Positions 1 through 13,118 of a stretch of 64,000 nucleotides of DNA are shown in pieces. The stretch's first letter is position 1. Each line of letters begins with the position of its first letter. A model generated the notes under the pieces. That model had not been told where the DNA came from. It did no database searches and saw nothing but the letters and a program-made list of their open reading frames with translations. Origin of the DNA: Leptoclinus maculatus (Eukaryota > Chordata > Actinopteri > Perciformes > Stichaeidae); the NCBI GenBank assembly GCA_032191485.1, contig JAVDOI010000016.1:9081259-9145258 (forward strand), in the 5' to 3' direction. The translations under genes and the position numbers were made by a program.

Positions 1-2375
1 TCAAATTTATAAGGTGATAATGTGTAAATGTTTGTGCTAAAAAATGTATTCTTGCTGATTTAAGTGAGACAGAGTTACAGAAAATGTACTTTTATCAAGT
101 AATCATTTAAAGCTATTCATTGAGCAAAGAATGTTTTCTGGTTCCAGCTTGTACAATTGTATCAGCCAGCACACTGGAAACATTGCATTTGTTTGTATCT
201 CCATGAAACAAAACCAAGGATTAGCATAATGGCTAGCACCACACTTTTCTAGTATGCACATTATCCACGTTTTAACAAGCTTCCACAACAAATCTGCTGC
301 CTTTGCCTTTCTAGATCTCATGACAACATGCACCCATAAACTCTCCGGTTTTCCAGGACTGAGGACGCTTCAGCGGGGTTTGTTTTCAGTGATAGCTCAC
401 GTCACCTAAGACTAGCCAAAGTCTTTTTTATCTCTCTTTGTCTGTTATCGTTACAATATCTGAAAGAGACAGACATGTGGAAGTAAGATGATAAAAAAGA
501 GAAAAGTAATGTGTTCGGTGTTTCATCATGAAATGATGTCTGTCTTCACATTGGATTTTCCTTTTAAGAGATCTTAAGGTGCTCAGACCTCGGTGTCTAT
601 GTGCCAAATAATGTCTGAACAGGATTATAGATGCCTGGTGCCTCTTTGGAGCCGCTCTTTGGTCTACCTGATATTGGAATTCCCTTAAACCCCCACCCAG
701 CCCGCCTTTGTGTTCTTGCCGCTAAACCCACTTCTCATTCTTCTGACTTATTCCCACTTTTTCTAACTCCGCCCTGAGCCCAGCAGAGTCTCCGGAAAAG
801 CTCGGAGGTTGCATGTGATTGTGAGGGGCGATCTGCTGCTGCTGAATAATGGGCTTCCTCTCCTGGCTAATATTGGCGTTTACGAACAGACTTACCATAC
901 CGGGATTATTTCCCCATCACTGACCCCACTTCTGGATCCTGTTAGCGAGCAACCTCTCTCTGAACCCTTTTCTTCAGTCAGTTTTGCTCTTACTGATCCT
1001 GGGCCAGTTGGTGGCATGTGGAGGATAAACTCTCACAACCACTTGGTTGTATTTCCAGTTCCTGTCAGAAGCAGTGAGGATGCTTTAAAGCCATTCAACA
1101 ATCGTTTGATAGTTTTAGAGTGTCAGGAAGTGGTGTAAAGTGGCCCTGGGTTGACCCCGTAATAGCTGGCTGCAACACTATTGGAGTTTATTTTTGAACG
1201 ACGAATCAAATGCCTCGCTGACAGAAACGCCTCATGAAAGACTATCAGAATGATTTCAGGCACTTGAGATGTTTTCTATTTTTAGTGACAATGTTTCCTC
1301 TCTGCTTGTCTTCTGCTGCTGACAGCAGAGGAGGATGTGTGTAATGAGGAAGGTGGAGGAGTGGAGGAGTGGTAAAAGTATTTTCACTTTCTCAGAGGAA
1401 TGTAGCCAAGAAGTAGAGGAGAGGAGGGCTTCAATAACTTTAAGAAACAACCAGTGAGCAACATCAGAGGGGGAAATTAGCTTTTGGGATTTATTGCCCG
1501 AGTAGCCAGAACAAAAACAGACCCTTGGAGGTCAAAGGGGTGGGAGGGCAGAGTTAGACCAGCTCCCCTCCACTCATCAGGGGGTGACAGGGTTAGCGCT
1601 GAGGGGGGGGATCACGGTTGACGGTCACACAGGGTTGTTAATTCTATTATCCCTGCCTGAGAGGTCCTTGTCAGGCCTGGGAGTGAAGAAGAGGTGGGTA
1701 CGGCTAGATAAAAGGTGAAAGGAGGTTCTGAAGCGTGATTATTTTTTGGCATGGGAAGAGCTCACATACCACACATATCTTAATCTCCTTGACTCATGTG
1801 TGCTCATGAAGTCTGTCTCCTTTCTTTCACTCCTCCTCACTCCCTGTCGCATACTCACAGACATGCTCACGATTTAGTCAATATGTAGCCGGCAGGAGTT
1901 CAACCACCCTGCTGTGTGATCATTCACAAATAATTAGACAGATTTTTTTTTTTTTTCCTCAATTCCCATGTAGTGCTGGATAAGACACTTTTTGATCTGA
2001 CAGCAACATCGTTTGAAGCATACTGAGGCCCCGGGGCTAACAGAATACAAGCTATTGTTTCACAATGTTGTGCTGCACTTAAAGTTAGAGGAACTTTTAA
2101 CTGGTAATGAAACAGACTCAATGCAATGCTGATGACCTACATAAGTAAACGAGACCATCAGCAAGACGATTGGCTGTTTTTTATATAGTTATTCTTAATG
2201 CTTGCTTGGAGGGAAAGGATGCAAGGGAGAACCAGAACCAGGACTGCATGTAGTAGGCTGTCAGATAATGGTGCAGCAAAATTAAAGGTTCGGAAACACT
2301 ACCACTTCACACCAAAATCAACACAATCAATATCAACACAAAATAGTAAATGTTTAAATGTTTTTTGTTCGTAAA

Positions 2376-2465
2376 TGGTAAATGGACTGTACTTGTATAG
2401 CGCTTTTTCCGACCACTCAAAGCGCTTTAACACTGCTTGTCATCATTCACCCATTCACACACTGT
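2376..2465 (+). repeat. dispersed teleost repeat next to a GT microsatellite
   Basis: The stretch has the AAATGGACTGTACTTGTATA start, then GCGCTTT and CACTCAAAGCGCTTTA, then CATTCACCCATTCACACACT. I recognise this from memory as a very common ray-finned fish repeat. It runs straight into the GT array. The family name was not checked. Confidence 0.65.
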
Positions 2466-2478
2466 AAATGTACGCCGT

Positions 2479-2480
<2 letters not shown>

Positions 2481-2553
<73 letters not shown>

Positions 2554-2565
2554 TGTGTGTGTGCG
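2481..2565 (+). repeat. (GT)n microsatellite
   Basis: About 40 nearly perfect GT units with one GG interruption. The long Cys-Val or His-Thr frames across it are artefacts of the repeat. Confidence 0.95.
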
Positions 2566-4736
2566 AGAATGTCAGTCAGTATGATTGTGTTCGTGCCGGC
2601 AGTGTGCACACATAGATGGCATGGATTATTCCACTAGGCCAGACAGATTTGGGCTTGGCTCCACAGACTGAGGATATGTGTCCCCTCTCTGTCCCCCCCC
2701 GGAAACTAACACTGATAATAGTATCTGCAAATGGAAGACTTAATCTGCTGCCCCTTATTATTGTGTTGTTAATAATATGTATCCATGTTTCTCATCCTAT
2801 AAATAGTGCAGTGACCAAGTGAGGCGATTATTTCTTTCTTCAAAGATAATTTGATTGGCGTGTGAGCACTGTGATCATGACACAGTGAAGCGACTATAGT
2901 TTTCAAATCCTTTTAGAAGTAATACACGGACGACTGCTCACCGGGTTCAGACAGGGACATTCAGGAAAATCGCAGAGCAGCTGCAGATGGTGATGACCGT
3001 GACTCATCCTCAGTCTCTACTAAATCCATCCGCTTTTTCCTCTTCCTGCCTCGTTAATCACACTGACAATTATTAGTGGCGTCACCAGAGACATAGAGTG
3101 TATTTAATGAGGGATGAGCCTTTACTTGGGCGTCTGGGGATGTGATGTTTCAAATAAACAGCTGTTAAGTGGCTCTAGATAATGAGTTTTGTGAGTGGCA
3201 ACATGCCTAAAATCAACAAATAATTTGGCTTCATAGATGAAATTGTTTTTAATTGTGATAAGTTTGTAAAGTAAATGTGTCACATTTTGATATTGCAGTT
3301 AGTGAAGACGATGCATTCAATGATTGATGAATTTGAACAATTTAAGTATATTGGTGAGATGATTTTCCGCACAATTCAAAGCTGAAAGAATAGCTATTTA
3401 TCACATAATGAGTCTAATTCACATATTTTTAACACATGGATGAGATGCCGAGCACCAATCACATTAGAGACTGTCAGCGCCCTGCAAGAACCGTGGTAAT
3501 TATGTTTCTTGTTTAATTAAAGCGTATGACATCTACAGTAGAAAGCTCTAAGGTGCAAATAATACAATTATTAATAGCAGATTTCCATTTAGCTGCTTGA
3601 ACTCAGAACTTGCAAATGGAAAACGTATTTAAACATGCAGCACCCAGAAGTTAAATGAAATGCAGCCATCATTCATTTTATTATTTACATTTTATTATTT
3701 ACACCTTTCCTACTGTCTCGAGTCAAAGAAAGACATTTTTGCACAGGTGTAACTGACAGTGGTAACGAGGGCCGGTTCCATTCAAGTGGAACAATATGAT
3801 CCTGAAACACATAGATGGAATCCAGCCGTCATCAAACTGTCCAGTTAGGACAGTGAGGAAAAAATGTCACTTCAGTAAATCTTTAGTCGGTGTATCCTTC
3901 TCTGGAAATATGTGGAAAATACAACTCAAGAGTAAAACTCAATTCATAATCTTTACTGACTAAAGCCAGCTGCTTGACAGCGATAGCTCATAGTTGTAAC
4001 ACTTCTTTTTCTTGTGTCTGCTTGCACATTTACTTCACTGCCCCCAGAAATCAGTGAGAGTTGATCACCTAACACTAACAGTTCAGTCTAGACTCTGGTG
4101 AAATATTTTAAAGATGCTGTGCTTGTAGGTGTCAGTTTTCATCGTATCATGTCTTCTATCTCTATGTGTTGCTGCGCAGCCTAAATTCAAACTGCTGGAG
4201 TTTCACTGGTTTTCACACAGTGCAGCTCTTTGCTGGGTCCTAGTTCCTGCCCTGTTAGTGCATAATAATACAACCACTAATAGAAATATGTATTATAATG
4301 ATTATAATTATGATAGCTTTGTTTGTATTTATAAGTGCTTATCAAAACAAAGTGCTTCACATACAAAACAAAACACAGCAATAACCAAATAAAATAGTAA
4401 AACCCATAAAACAAAATAAAAACTAGAGTCAGATGAAATCACGGAAATTCATTGTAAAAAGTACTGGAAACCAGTGTAAAGAGGCTAAAACCAGGGTGAT
4501 GTATTTGAACATGTTTACTCTGGTTAACATGGTATACATGGTGTATATTTTGCGTTATGAATCACTCAGATAAGGCAGAATAAATTATTTAGGAGAACTT
4601 TATTTACATTTTAGTGGGCTAAAGGGCCATAAACTTGGCTGTGACGTCATTGGCAGTTAGAAGAAAGTATTATGTGTTATAAATATTCATCTGTTGCATT
4701 TAGAGTCTGAAGACCTTTTCTTGTCTTCTCTCTCAG

Positions 4737-4769
4737 AGTGTGTGGTGTGTCTGACGCCGTCGGGGTGCC
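4737..4769 (+). other. lzts2: 5' UTR part of first lzts2 coding exon
   Basis: A pyrimidine-rich tract ends in TCTCAG at 4736, followed by 33 nt and the ATG. This implies an upstream non-coding exon spliced to this point. Confidence 0.55.
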
Positions 4770-7700
4770 ATGGCTTTGGTTCAGGCATTACCTGTGACCG
4801 TGACTGACCACCCGAATCCAGGTCTCGACGTGCAGCAGTGCCGGCCACTATCATCCCATTCCCCCTCAGGCCCCTGCCCCGGCCCCTGTGGGCCCTGCAG
4901 CTCCGGGATCGCCATGGGTTCTGTCAGCAGCCTAATATCAGGCCGGACGTATCAGGAGAGACACTGCCGGGCCGCCAGCGAATTCGCCACCAAGTCACGA
5001 CGCTCCACGCCGGCCACCAGCTGCTTCCGGCTCCAGGATAACACCCTCCGCAGCGGGAGCTCCCTGGAGCAGCTGCTGGTCATCAGCAACCAAACGCTTC
5101 CCCAGGCTCAGGTTCTTCCTCCTCCTCCGCCGCTGCCCACCAAGAAGCAGCCCCGGCCTGGTAACTCTGCTGTGACAGGCGGTGGAATGTCTGCTGGAGC
5201 AGTAGATGGTGGCACGAATGGAAACTTGTTGTTTGTGAGCGACGAGGTGGTGATTGGAGACTGGAACGATAACCTGGTAGTGGCAGCTGCAAGCCCCTGC
5301 AGTGACTCAGAGGACCAAAGGGACAACAGGACTCTGAATGGCAACATTGGAGGGCCTCCTCCCAAACTCATCCCAGTGTCCGGGCAGCTAGAGAAGGTAA
5401 GAGGAGCAGACTGTAGCGCTAGACCGATAGATCGGTCAGGCAGAGATACTTAAAGTCATAAATATCAGTGTCAGTATCGGCCTCAAAGATCCAGTATCAG
5501 TTGAGCTACAGTAGATAGTGCTCCATGTACACAATCTGTGAGATGCGGCTGAAAGCTCTTGAAAAAGCTTAAAACGTGTATATGTAAGCAAAAAAGTAAC
5601 TCTTTAAACTCCTTCTTAGAGTAGGGTCTAACAAATTATATTTGTTTCACCTGAAATTATTATTTTGAATGTGACATTTCGGGCAATAGAGTGGAATAGA
5701 AAGTAGAAACACTACCTCACTGGAAGTGTTTAAGCTCTTTTGAGCGTGATACTTAATCCCTACCAGCTCCATAAGTGCTGTTTGTGCTTCTTTAATTACA
5801 GCTCAAGACATTAAATATCATAGCGAGGACTTTTTCCTCTGCTTTCCCCTAGAATACACACCAATGTGAGCATTTCTACAGCAGATTACCTCAGCTGTTT
5901 AAATTGGCTATTTATTTCAATCGATCCAGAGAGAAGCTTAATAACTGGCCTCACGGCTCTGATGGATCATTTGACGGCTGCTCCCCTTGCAGACACATCA
6001 TGATCAATGTCAGAGCTTGCTTACATTCACATTATATTTAGTGAACCCTGAGGAAGATTGCTAAGAAAAATGCTTCCAGAACATATGAGGAGCTTTCACC
6101 CCCTCTTGTCTTTGTCTCGCCTCTTCCTCCAATCTTCTCCCTCTTTGTTTCTCTGCCCTTTAATCCCCTCCCTCTCTTGCCTGTCCCTCTATATCTTAGA
6201 TGATCATTAAGAAAATTGCTTAATGAAGCTCATGAATATCAATTAAACCAAATTAAACAAATCAGAGCCTGGAGGGGTGACCTGCCAGCATATCACTCAC
6301 CTCTCTCTAATGAGTTTTATTCAGCCGTTGCTAATTAGCGCTGCTGAGCTTTTATCAACCACTAATGCTGTTTTTTTATAATTATGTACTTTCAGAACAT
6401 GGAAAAAGTGCTGATCCGTCCTACAGCGTTCAAACCGGTCATTCCCAAGAATCGTCACTCTGTGCAGTACTTGTCACCACGTCCAGGAGGCAGCAGTCTG
6501 TCAGAGAGCCAGGCCAGCCTCAACCTCCTGCTGCCCCTTGGAGGGTCCAATGGCACCAGCGGCGTGAACGGCATCGCAGGGAGCACCAGTTCCAGCTCTG
6601 AAGGGAAGCGCAACTCCTACAGCGGAGGTCGTAATGCTCGGGGCAGCCAGTCCTACTCCATGTCAGATTCGGGGAGGAACTCCCTCTCCAGCCTCCCTAC
6701 TCACAGCAGCACAGGCTACAGTCTGGCCCCCAGTGAGGGCTCCAGCTCCGGGTCTGGCTCCGGGGTCCAGCTGGAGCCCGTGCAAGGCTTGGGCCGAAAC
6801 ACTTCAGGTGTAAGTGGGAGCCACGGCCACACTAACTCAGACAGTGGACGCTCCTCATCCAGCAAGAGCACAGGCTCGGGGTCGCTAAGTGGGCGCGGGC
6901 AGCCGCTGTCGGACAGCGGGTCCTGTGGACACTCGCCGCCACTCGTGGAGGGCTACGAGGCGGTGGTGAGGGAGCTGGAGGAGAAACTGAGGGAACGAGA
7001 CCTGGAGCTCCAGCAGCTCCGGGAAAATCTGGATGAGAATGAAGCTGCCATCTGCCAGGTGAGACATAAAGACACCCGCCACGCCAAACTGACCCAACCT
7101 ATGACCTTTAAAACACCACATCAATACCTCGATATAATGTGAGTACAGATAAAACATTGACCTCTGACCTCTCACTCGGGTCTTCTGCTCTGAAAGGTGT
7201 ATGAGGAGAAGCAGCGTCGCTGTGAAAGAGAGATGGAGGAGCTGAGACAGAGCTGTGCATCAAAGATGAAGCAGGCTTCTCAGAAGGCCCAGAGGGCACA
7301 GCAGGTGCTACAGTTACAGGTATGCCAAGTTAAAACCCTTTAAAAACATTTACACAGAGAGAAAGAGGTTCAACTTATTTTGCTAGTCTTGTGCTTTAGT
7401 TGCGAGTCTAGAGATTCCTTCTTCGAGGGAGCATGTCTTATTCTACATCAAACATATCTGTTTCAGTATTTAAAGCCGTTGTAAAATATGGATCTCTGTG
7501 TGTCGTCAGGTATTTCAACTACAGCAGGAGAAAAAGAAGCTGCAGGAGGACTTCTCCTCGCTGCTACAGGACAGAGAGACGCTGGAAAGGAGGTGTGCCA
7601 CCATCCAGAGGGAGCAGACACAGCTGGGGCCACGTCTGGAAGAGACAAAGTGGGAGGTGAGTGAGAGTCAGACACCGGAGAGGTGTTGGGTGAGGGTGAT

Positions 7701-9135
7701 TAAAGTGATTAAAGGTCACTCTTTGAGTCTGGCAGGGGATCTTTGCTTTGATTTACTGATAAAAGCATAAAATGCCTTCAAAAGAAAGGTGTCAGAGTTA
7801 ACCTCATAAACAACTAAGCTTGAAAGAATCTTAGGTTTACCTTGAAAGAGCAAGCAAATCTAAAATGTCAGTTTGTAACCTGTCATAAGAGACCATTTGT
7901 TCTGTATTTTCAGCACTTCCACCTCTCTCTCTAACGTTCTTGCTCGTGACCCTTCAGGTGTGTCAGAAGTCAGGAGAAATCTCCCTCCTGAAGCAGCAGC
8001 TGAAGGAAATCCAGTCCGAGCTCAGCCAGAAGGCCGGAGACATCGTGATGCTGAAGGCCCAGCTGAGAGAAGCCCGTTCTGAGCTGCAATCCAGCCAGGC
8101 TCGATCCCACGAGGCCGGGCTGGCCGTGCGGACACGATCTCTGGAGCTAGAAGTCTGCGAGAACGAACTCCAGAGGCGCAAGAGCGAAGCTGAGCTGCTC
8201 CGGGAGAAACTGGGCCGTTTGGAAGAGGAGTCAGCCCGCCTCCGTGACACTCTGTCCAACTACAGCGGACACTCTCTACCTGGAAATCTAAGCATGAAGG
8301 GGCAATGCATGAGCCTCTCCCTCCAACAGGGTAGAGGAATGGCAGGGAGGGGCGGTCCCAGTCCGTCTTTGTACCGAGATGCAGAGGAGACTCACCTTGT
8401 CTGGGGAGGGGAGAGTGATGAAGCCAAGGCTCAGAGGCAGAACGCAGAAGCAGTGTTGGGATTCAGACAACAGGTACAAGGTTTTTATTAAATAATGAAA
8501 ATGTCAGAGGAAAATATTGTACTTTTTACTTGGTAGTACTTCTGTACTTTTACTTAATACAAGATAAATATAAGATGTACCTGCGATGGAGTATTTTTAC
8601 ACTGTCGTATTACTTTCACTCAAGTAAAGGAACTAAATACTTCTTCCACCACTGAAACGGAGCAGTTTCTAACATTTCTCTCTCGTTCTCTCAGGTGGAC
8701 AGGCTGAAGGCTGAACTCATGTACGAGAGGAGGACCAGTGAGGAGCAACTGTCACGGTTTGAGGAGGAGAGGAGGGTGTGGCAGGAGGAGAAGGAAAAGG
8801 TAAAAAGGAGGAAGGAGAAGATTTTCTTTTTTGTGTTTCTTAGTGATTGACTTTCAATCTCTGTCATTTTCATTCAATGTCATACAGGACAAAATAGCTT
8901 ACTCTGATCCTCCCTACTGATTTACTTACTTCCCGTACTTCCCTCCACACAGGTAATCCGCTACCAGAAACAGCTGCAGCAGAACTACATCCAGATGTAC
9001 CGCAGAAACCGGGATCTTGAGCGAGTGATGAGGGAGCTGAGTCTGGAGCTGGAGAACAGGGACATGGAGGACTATGAGGTTCACAGTGGCAGCAACGACA
9101 TCCACTTTGAGGAAATCACCGCCACTGAGATCTAA
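4770..9135 (+). CDS. lzts2: leucine zipper putative tumor suppressor 2 (LZTS2)
   Basis: Seven coding exons: 4770-5396, 6396-7058, 7197-7319, 7510-7656, 7958-8473, 8695-8799 and 8953-9135. All introns are GT-AG in phase 0. The product is 787 aa, longer than human LZTS2 (about 670 aa). Residues 1-209 hold the conserved N-terminus, an internal MGSVSSLISGR at residue 49, a proline run and a GPPPKLIPVSG block. Residues 210-400 are Ser/Gly-rich, with RPTAFKPVIPK and repeated SDSGR motifs. From about residue 395 to 775 it is charged heptad-rich coiled coil, with LQQEKKKLQEDF and the conserved IRYQKQLQQNYIQMYRRNR near the end. The last residues, ITATEI, form a class I PDZ ligand. Family knowledge: LZTS2 binds beta-catenin and katanin p80, and acts in the cytoplasm and at centrosomes. 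The start is the first ATG after a splice acceptor at 4736, and it gives the family N-terminus. Paralog (a or b) is not resolved. Confidence 0.93.
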
Positions 9136-12000
9136 ACAAACACACACACACATGCTCTTATAGTAATATGTGCACAGAAACATAGAAACACAACACACAA
9201 AAGACTCTGGGGATGTCAACCAAACATTGAAGTCCAGGCCAAATACTGCACTATCTTCAACATGGCTTTACCTGGACCACTGAGCATTCACAACTCGTCA
9301 CTGTCAAAAGGGAAATCTCCCAAAGGTGCATTCTTACTTCAGTACTCCAATAAATCCTTATAAAGTGTCCCTTCTGGCACTTTTAACAGGTTTTACTCTA
9401 CTACAAAGCCAGCACAAAGACTTATTTTCTTCTGTGGGAACAAAAGCAGTGAAGAAAGTCTCTCTTCCTCAGACCACGTTCAAATCAGGGTATCAAAAAT
9501 AGTCGGGAACTTGAAGCAAAAAAATTACTTACAGGCACAGCAGTGTGGTCAAAGTGCAGTCACCCCTTTTCACGAGAGCACACAAGGTTAAACACCCGGC
9601 CACCAGCATGTAATGATGCGTCATGACAGCAGTCCCATCAAACACTACCGCTGCTGGCTATTAATGATGATCTCATCAACCGTCCAAACAACAACAGCAA
9701 CTGCACTAGTCCTCCAAGTAACTGCCGAAGGGAAACTAACACCAAACATCTGCTCTTTGTATTTCATGGTGTTCAGAGGATCAGCAGTTCATTTTAAAAA
9801 TGATAAAAGGATAAGAACATTGTTGTTCCTGTGCAGTGTGTATTTAAAAAAAGAATGTATTGTGACTGTTATCACTCCAGAGAAATGCAGTATAAATGGT
9901 CATCACAGCCAATTAAAGAATCTGCTCACCCAGGGAAACATGGTACCGTTTTGCACAGCTTTTCTGTGCGGTTTTGTTCGGGATACAACTCGTTTGCTTG
10001 TGGAGCAAATCATCAAACTTTCAACAAACCAGTTTTGACATTCACACGTGGACATCCTAATCTGTCATTTCCCAGACCAGGAGGACACAGAAACCAAACG
10101 TTTAAAAGACGCTGCTTATGACTTCTAGACCACCAACATTCTTGCTGTTGCACCCGACCAATGTGTCAACTCAGACAACACAGCAAGCTCTGACATAAAC
10201 GTGCATTTTACAATGATGTAGCACGATAGGAAGCAGACTGTAGCATGGAAGATATCACCAGGATGCTGTTGATTCTCCTCTCTCTCTCTCTTTCTATTTC
10301 TGCCTTTGTCTCTATGTCTGCTCTCTCTTTCCATCTCTATCTCTGCTTTTTACTCAACTATTTTTATAACAGTCAGCAGTCGGTATCAGGAAGCTAAAAA
10401 TGGAGCTTATTCTTTCAGTTCGGTCGTGACGTCACTGAGAGATTTAAGGCATGCTTATTCAGAGTTTCCTTTTATTCTCTCTCATTCCCATTTTGTGCTC
10501 TTTATTTAGCTTTTGCCAGCCAAAAGCCAAATAACACTTCTTCGTTTCCCCTAGACTATAATCTTCACTGACTGCTATACAGGTAGCAAGACTGGCATGC
10601 CTGCATGTCTTTGTTATATCACATTTTAGAAGATGGTGGTTCAGATAGTGGTGAGGTGAGAATTTGCAGATGCAGTAGCTCCAGCGCTGAGTGTCCTCGA
10701 GGCAAGTTGGCTGTTAAAGAACCGGAATATAAACCGGTGGGGAGCATGTTAACATTTGAAGCTGGGTTTTTTTTCACGGTATATGCAGGGCTGTGTATAA
10801 CACTGAGCATGATGGGTCTATAGGCTGAGAACTTTTATTTTACAAAGAGTCTATATCAAGGAATAACAGTTAAATGGAAATCTATATAATGGAGGAGATG
10901 TTGTATATTTTTCTATATATAGCACCTGAAGATATTTTGTTGTAGTACTGATATAAGTGTGGGTTTAATATACAACGTATAAAAAAACTTCTATATGTAC
11001 ATAAATATATATATCACATACCAATATTTCAAATGATGGATCAGTTATAAATGGAGGCGGCAGCATAGAAAGAGTGCACCTAATACTGTAATGCATGAAG
11101 ATATGTTTACATTATGTAATCTGTGTGACACAAACTTTGCAGCTGACAAACACAGTTGGGAGTTTTTATTTTAGGCTCAGTTTTGACCTGTTGTCTCTCC
11201 ATTTTCATTGATCTTTCATTTGATTATCAGTATCATAATATCACACCGGTTCATGTCTTCATCTTTGGGTTTCGTGCTCGTCGTAAGTTTATAAAAGCAT
11301 GAGACGGGTCCTTTTTGACTGACTTCTTCGTTAAGTTGAGGTCAGAGCTGATGCAAACCAAGAAAGTGTTATGTTTCTTATACTTGAAAACTCAATCGAA
11401 CCCCTTTCAGAAAATGTGATCAGCATATTTGATCGGTCTATATTTTGCATGACCTTACCACATTCACTGTGGTTTGAGAGATTTTGTAGATTATTACAAG
11501 CCTGCATCAAATAACATAAAGCCATGGGAAGTGACTTTGATTGGAGCAAGTTGTGTTTGCCCCACCATATTTAATTTGTCAACAAGACCTAGACTGTTAC
11601 TCGCTCACCACAGATGAGATTCAGATTAACACAGGTGATGCAAACCAAACTGAAATGTACTGTGTGCGTCTCTGACTTTCGCTTTTTCCTCACATCTCAG
11701 TTCTCTTCATCGTTGCATAACTGTTTTTTGTGTAAATATGTAAAACACTAAATAGTATAACAGAGTGACATTGTCTTTTATTTAGACAAAATATCTATTT
11801 CAAATGTAGCCACTGTGACTAGACCAAAGCAACGTAACACATTTTCTTTTTTTGTGGCATTTTTCTCATCCTTTTGTGTGCATTTTTTTTAAATGTTTAC
11901 TTACATTGTGTCTTCAGTAATTCATAAAGTATGTAGTTGTCCATGTATATTTTTACGTGTACATTTCTTGTACAAATGACTGTGTTTTTAATTAAAGAAC
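9136..12000 (+). other. lzts2: probable lzts2 3' UTR
   Basis: No coding exon is seen between the lzts2 stop and about 12 kb. The stretch is AT-rich toward its end. An ATTAAA at 11991-11996, in an AT-rich context, is the best poly(A) signal candidate, giving a 2.9-kb 3' UTR. Earlier cleavage is possible. The reading frame at 9613-10038 looks fortuitous. Confidence 0.45.
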
Positions 12001-13118
12001 AAGTTGTCACACCTTAATGTTACTGTTGATTTAACTGCTTTTTTACCTGAAACACATCAAGTGTGAGCAAAGTATACTGAATGAATGTTTATTGCAGTTA
12101 AGTCAAATACCTGAAGCACTTTGTAATAACTCAAAGGCATAGACATGCTCAATTTCATCTTTAAATTGAATTGCCTGTCTGAATTGAAACATTTCACCTT
12201 GAGCTTTCCGACTTTCTTTCATTTATCAATTTTTTATTTTTTTTTCCCCCACCGGCCATCTGCAGAAGTAAGGCACTACGCACACTGATTCCAGTTACCT
12301 TGCTGCCCATATCTCCTCTACCCTACATTGATTTAAACTGTGCCACTGGCCTTCATGTCCTGCATTTCTCATTGACATGTTTTTCCAACTCCTCCACATG
12401 TCTGCATAAACTCAGGCCACAGCGTGGTGTAATTAAGCCTCTAAAGTGGCGGATTGCTCCAGAGCACAAGCACTTCTGCCAGAAAAATGCAGCACAAAAA
12501 TACTGAGCAGCAATTTGTAATAATCCCCCCAGACATCCACTAAACCCAAACTATCAGTTTTGACATAATACAGGGGTTTAATCTGGGTATAAATCTCTAA
12601 ATCTCATAACACAGGCTGGGGTAATCTCCCTCTGGCAGGCCTGCGGGGCTGCAGGACTGAGATGCTCCAACTGAAAAGTGCAGACCACTGGCTCCACAAT
12701 CAGCAGAGGTCATGTTAAGTTTGCCTTGTGTCAAACAGTGGCACAACTTTAACCAAGGAGGAGTTCATGAACCACATGATCTTATCATAAAACACATACT
12801 TACTTTTTGTCTAGTTAATGTGCAATATATGCGTTTAGTAAAAACAAAGCAAAAAAGTAAAAAAAGTGATCAATAACAATGTTAATCTGGATAAATGAAC
12901 TGTTTCAACATGTCCACCGACATATTTACTGTCATAACTCTGCCTTACAGAGGACAAATGCTTCTGTACATCCATTCCTCTGCACTATGACCAGAGATCT
13001 ATACGTTCCGTATCCTCTCTTCTGGAGTGAACCCTGTAGTTTATTCACTCCCACAGGAGTTGCAGGTTTTGGTGTCCTTCATGCCTGAACTGCAGTCTAA
13101 CTGTGAGGCACACAAAGG
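12001..13118. other. intergenic between lzts2 and pdzd7 (tail to tail)
   Basis: The two genes converge here. I see no exon. The part next to 13118 should be the pdzd7 3' UTR on the minus strand. I could not place its poly(A) signal with confidence. Confidence 0.5.

Larger units (their letters stand above)
1..4736. other. upstream non-coding DNA before lzts2
   Basis: I find no exon here with both family-like protein and splice signals. The open frames, including one at 809-1138, have no recognisable domain or codon pattern. The stretch holds one dispersed repeat and a GT array (listed separately). A good splice acceptor at 4731-4736 marks the start of the first coding exon of lzts2, so an upstream untranslated exon and the promoter probably lie in this region or to its left. 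I could not place them. Confidence 0.5.

Noticed and set aside
809..1138. 109-codon open frame upstream of lzts2
   Set aside because: No recognisable domain, no splice context, and ordinary composition for a chance frame.
9613..10038. 141-codon open frame after lzts2
   Set aside because: It lies in the probable lzts2 3' UTR. The residue pattern is not protein-like and no family is recognised.
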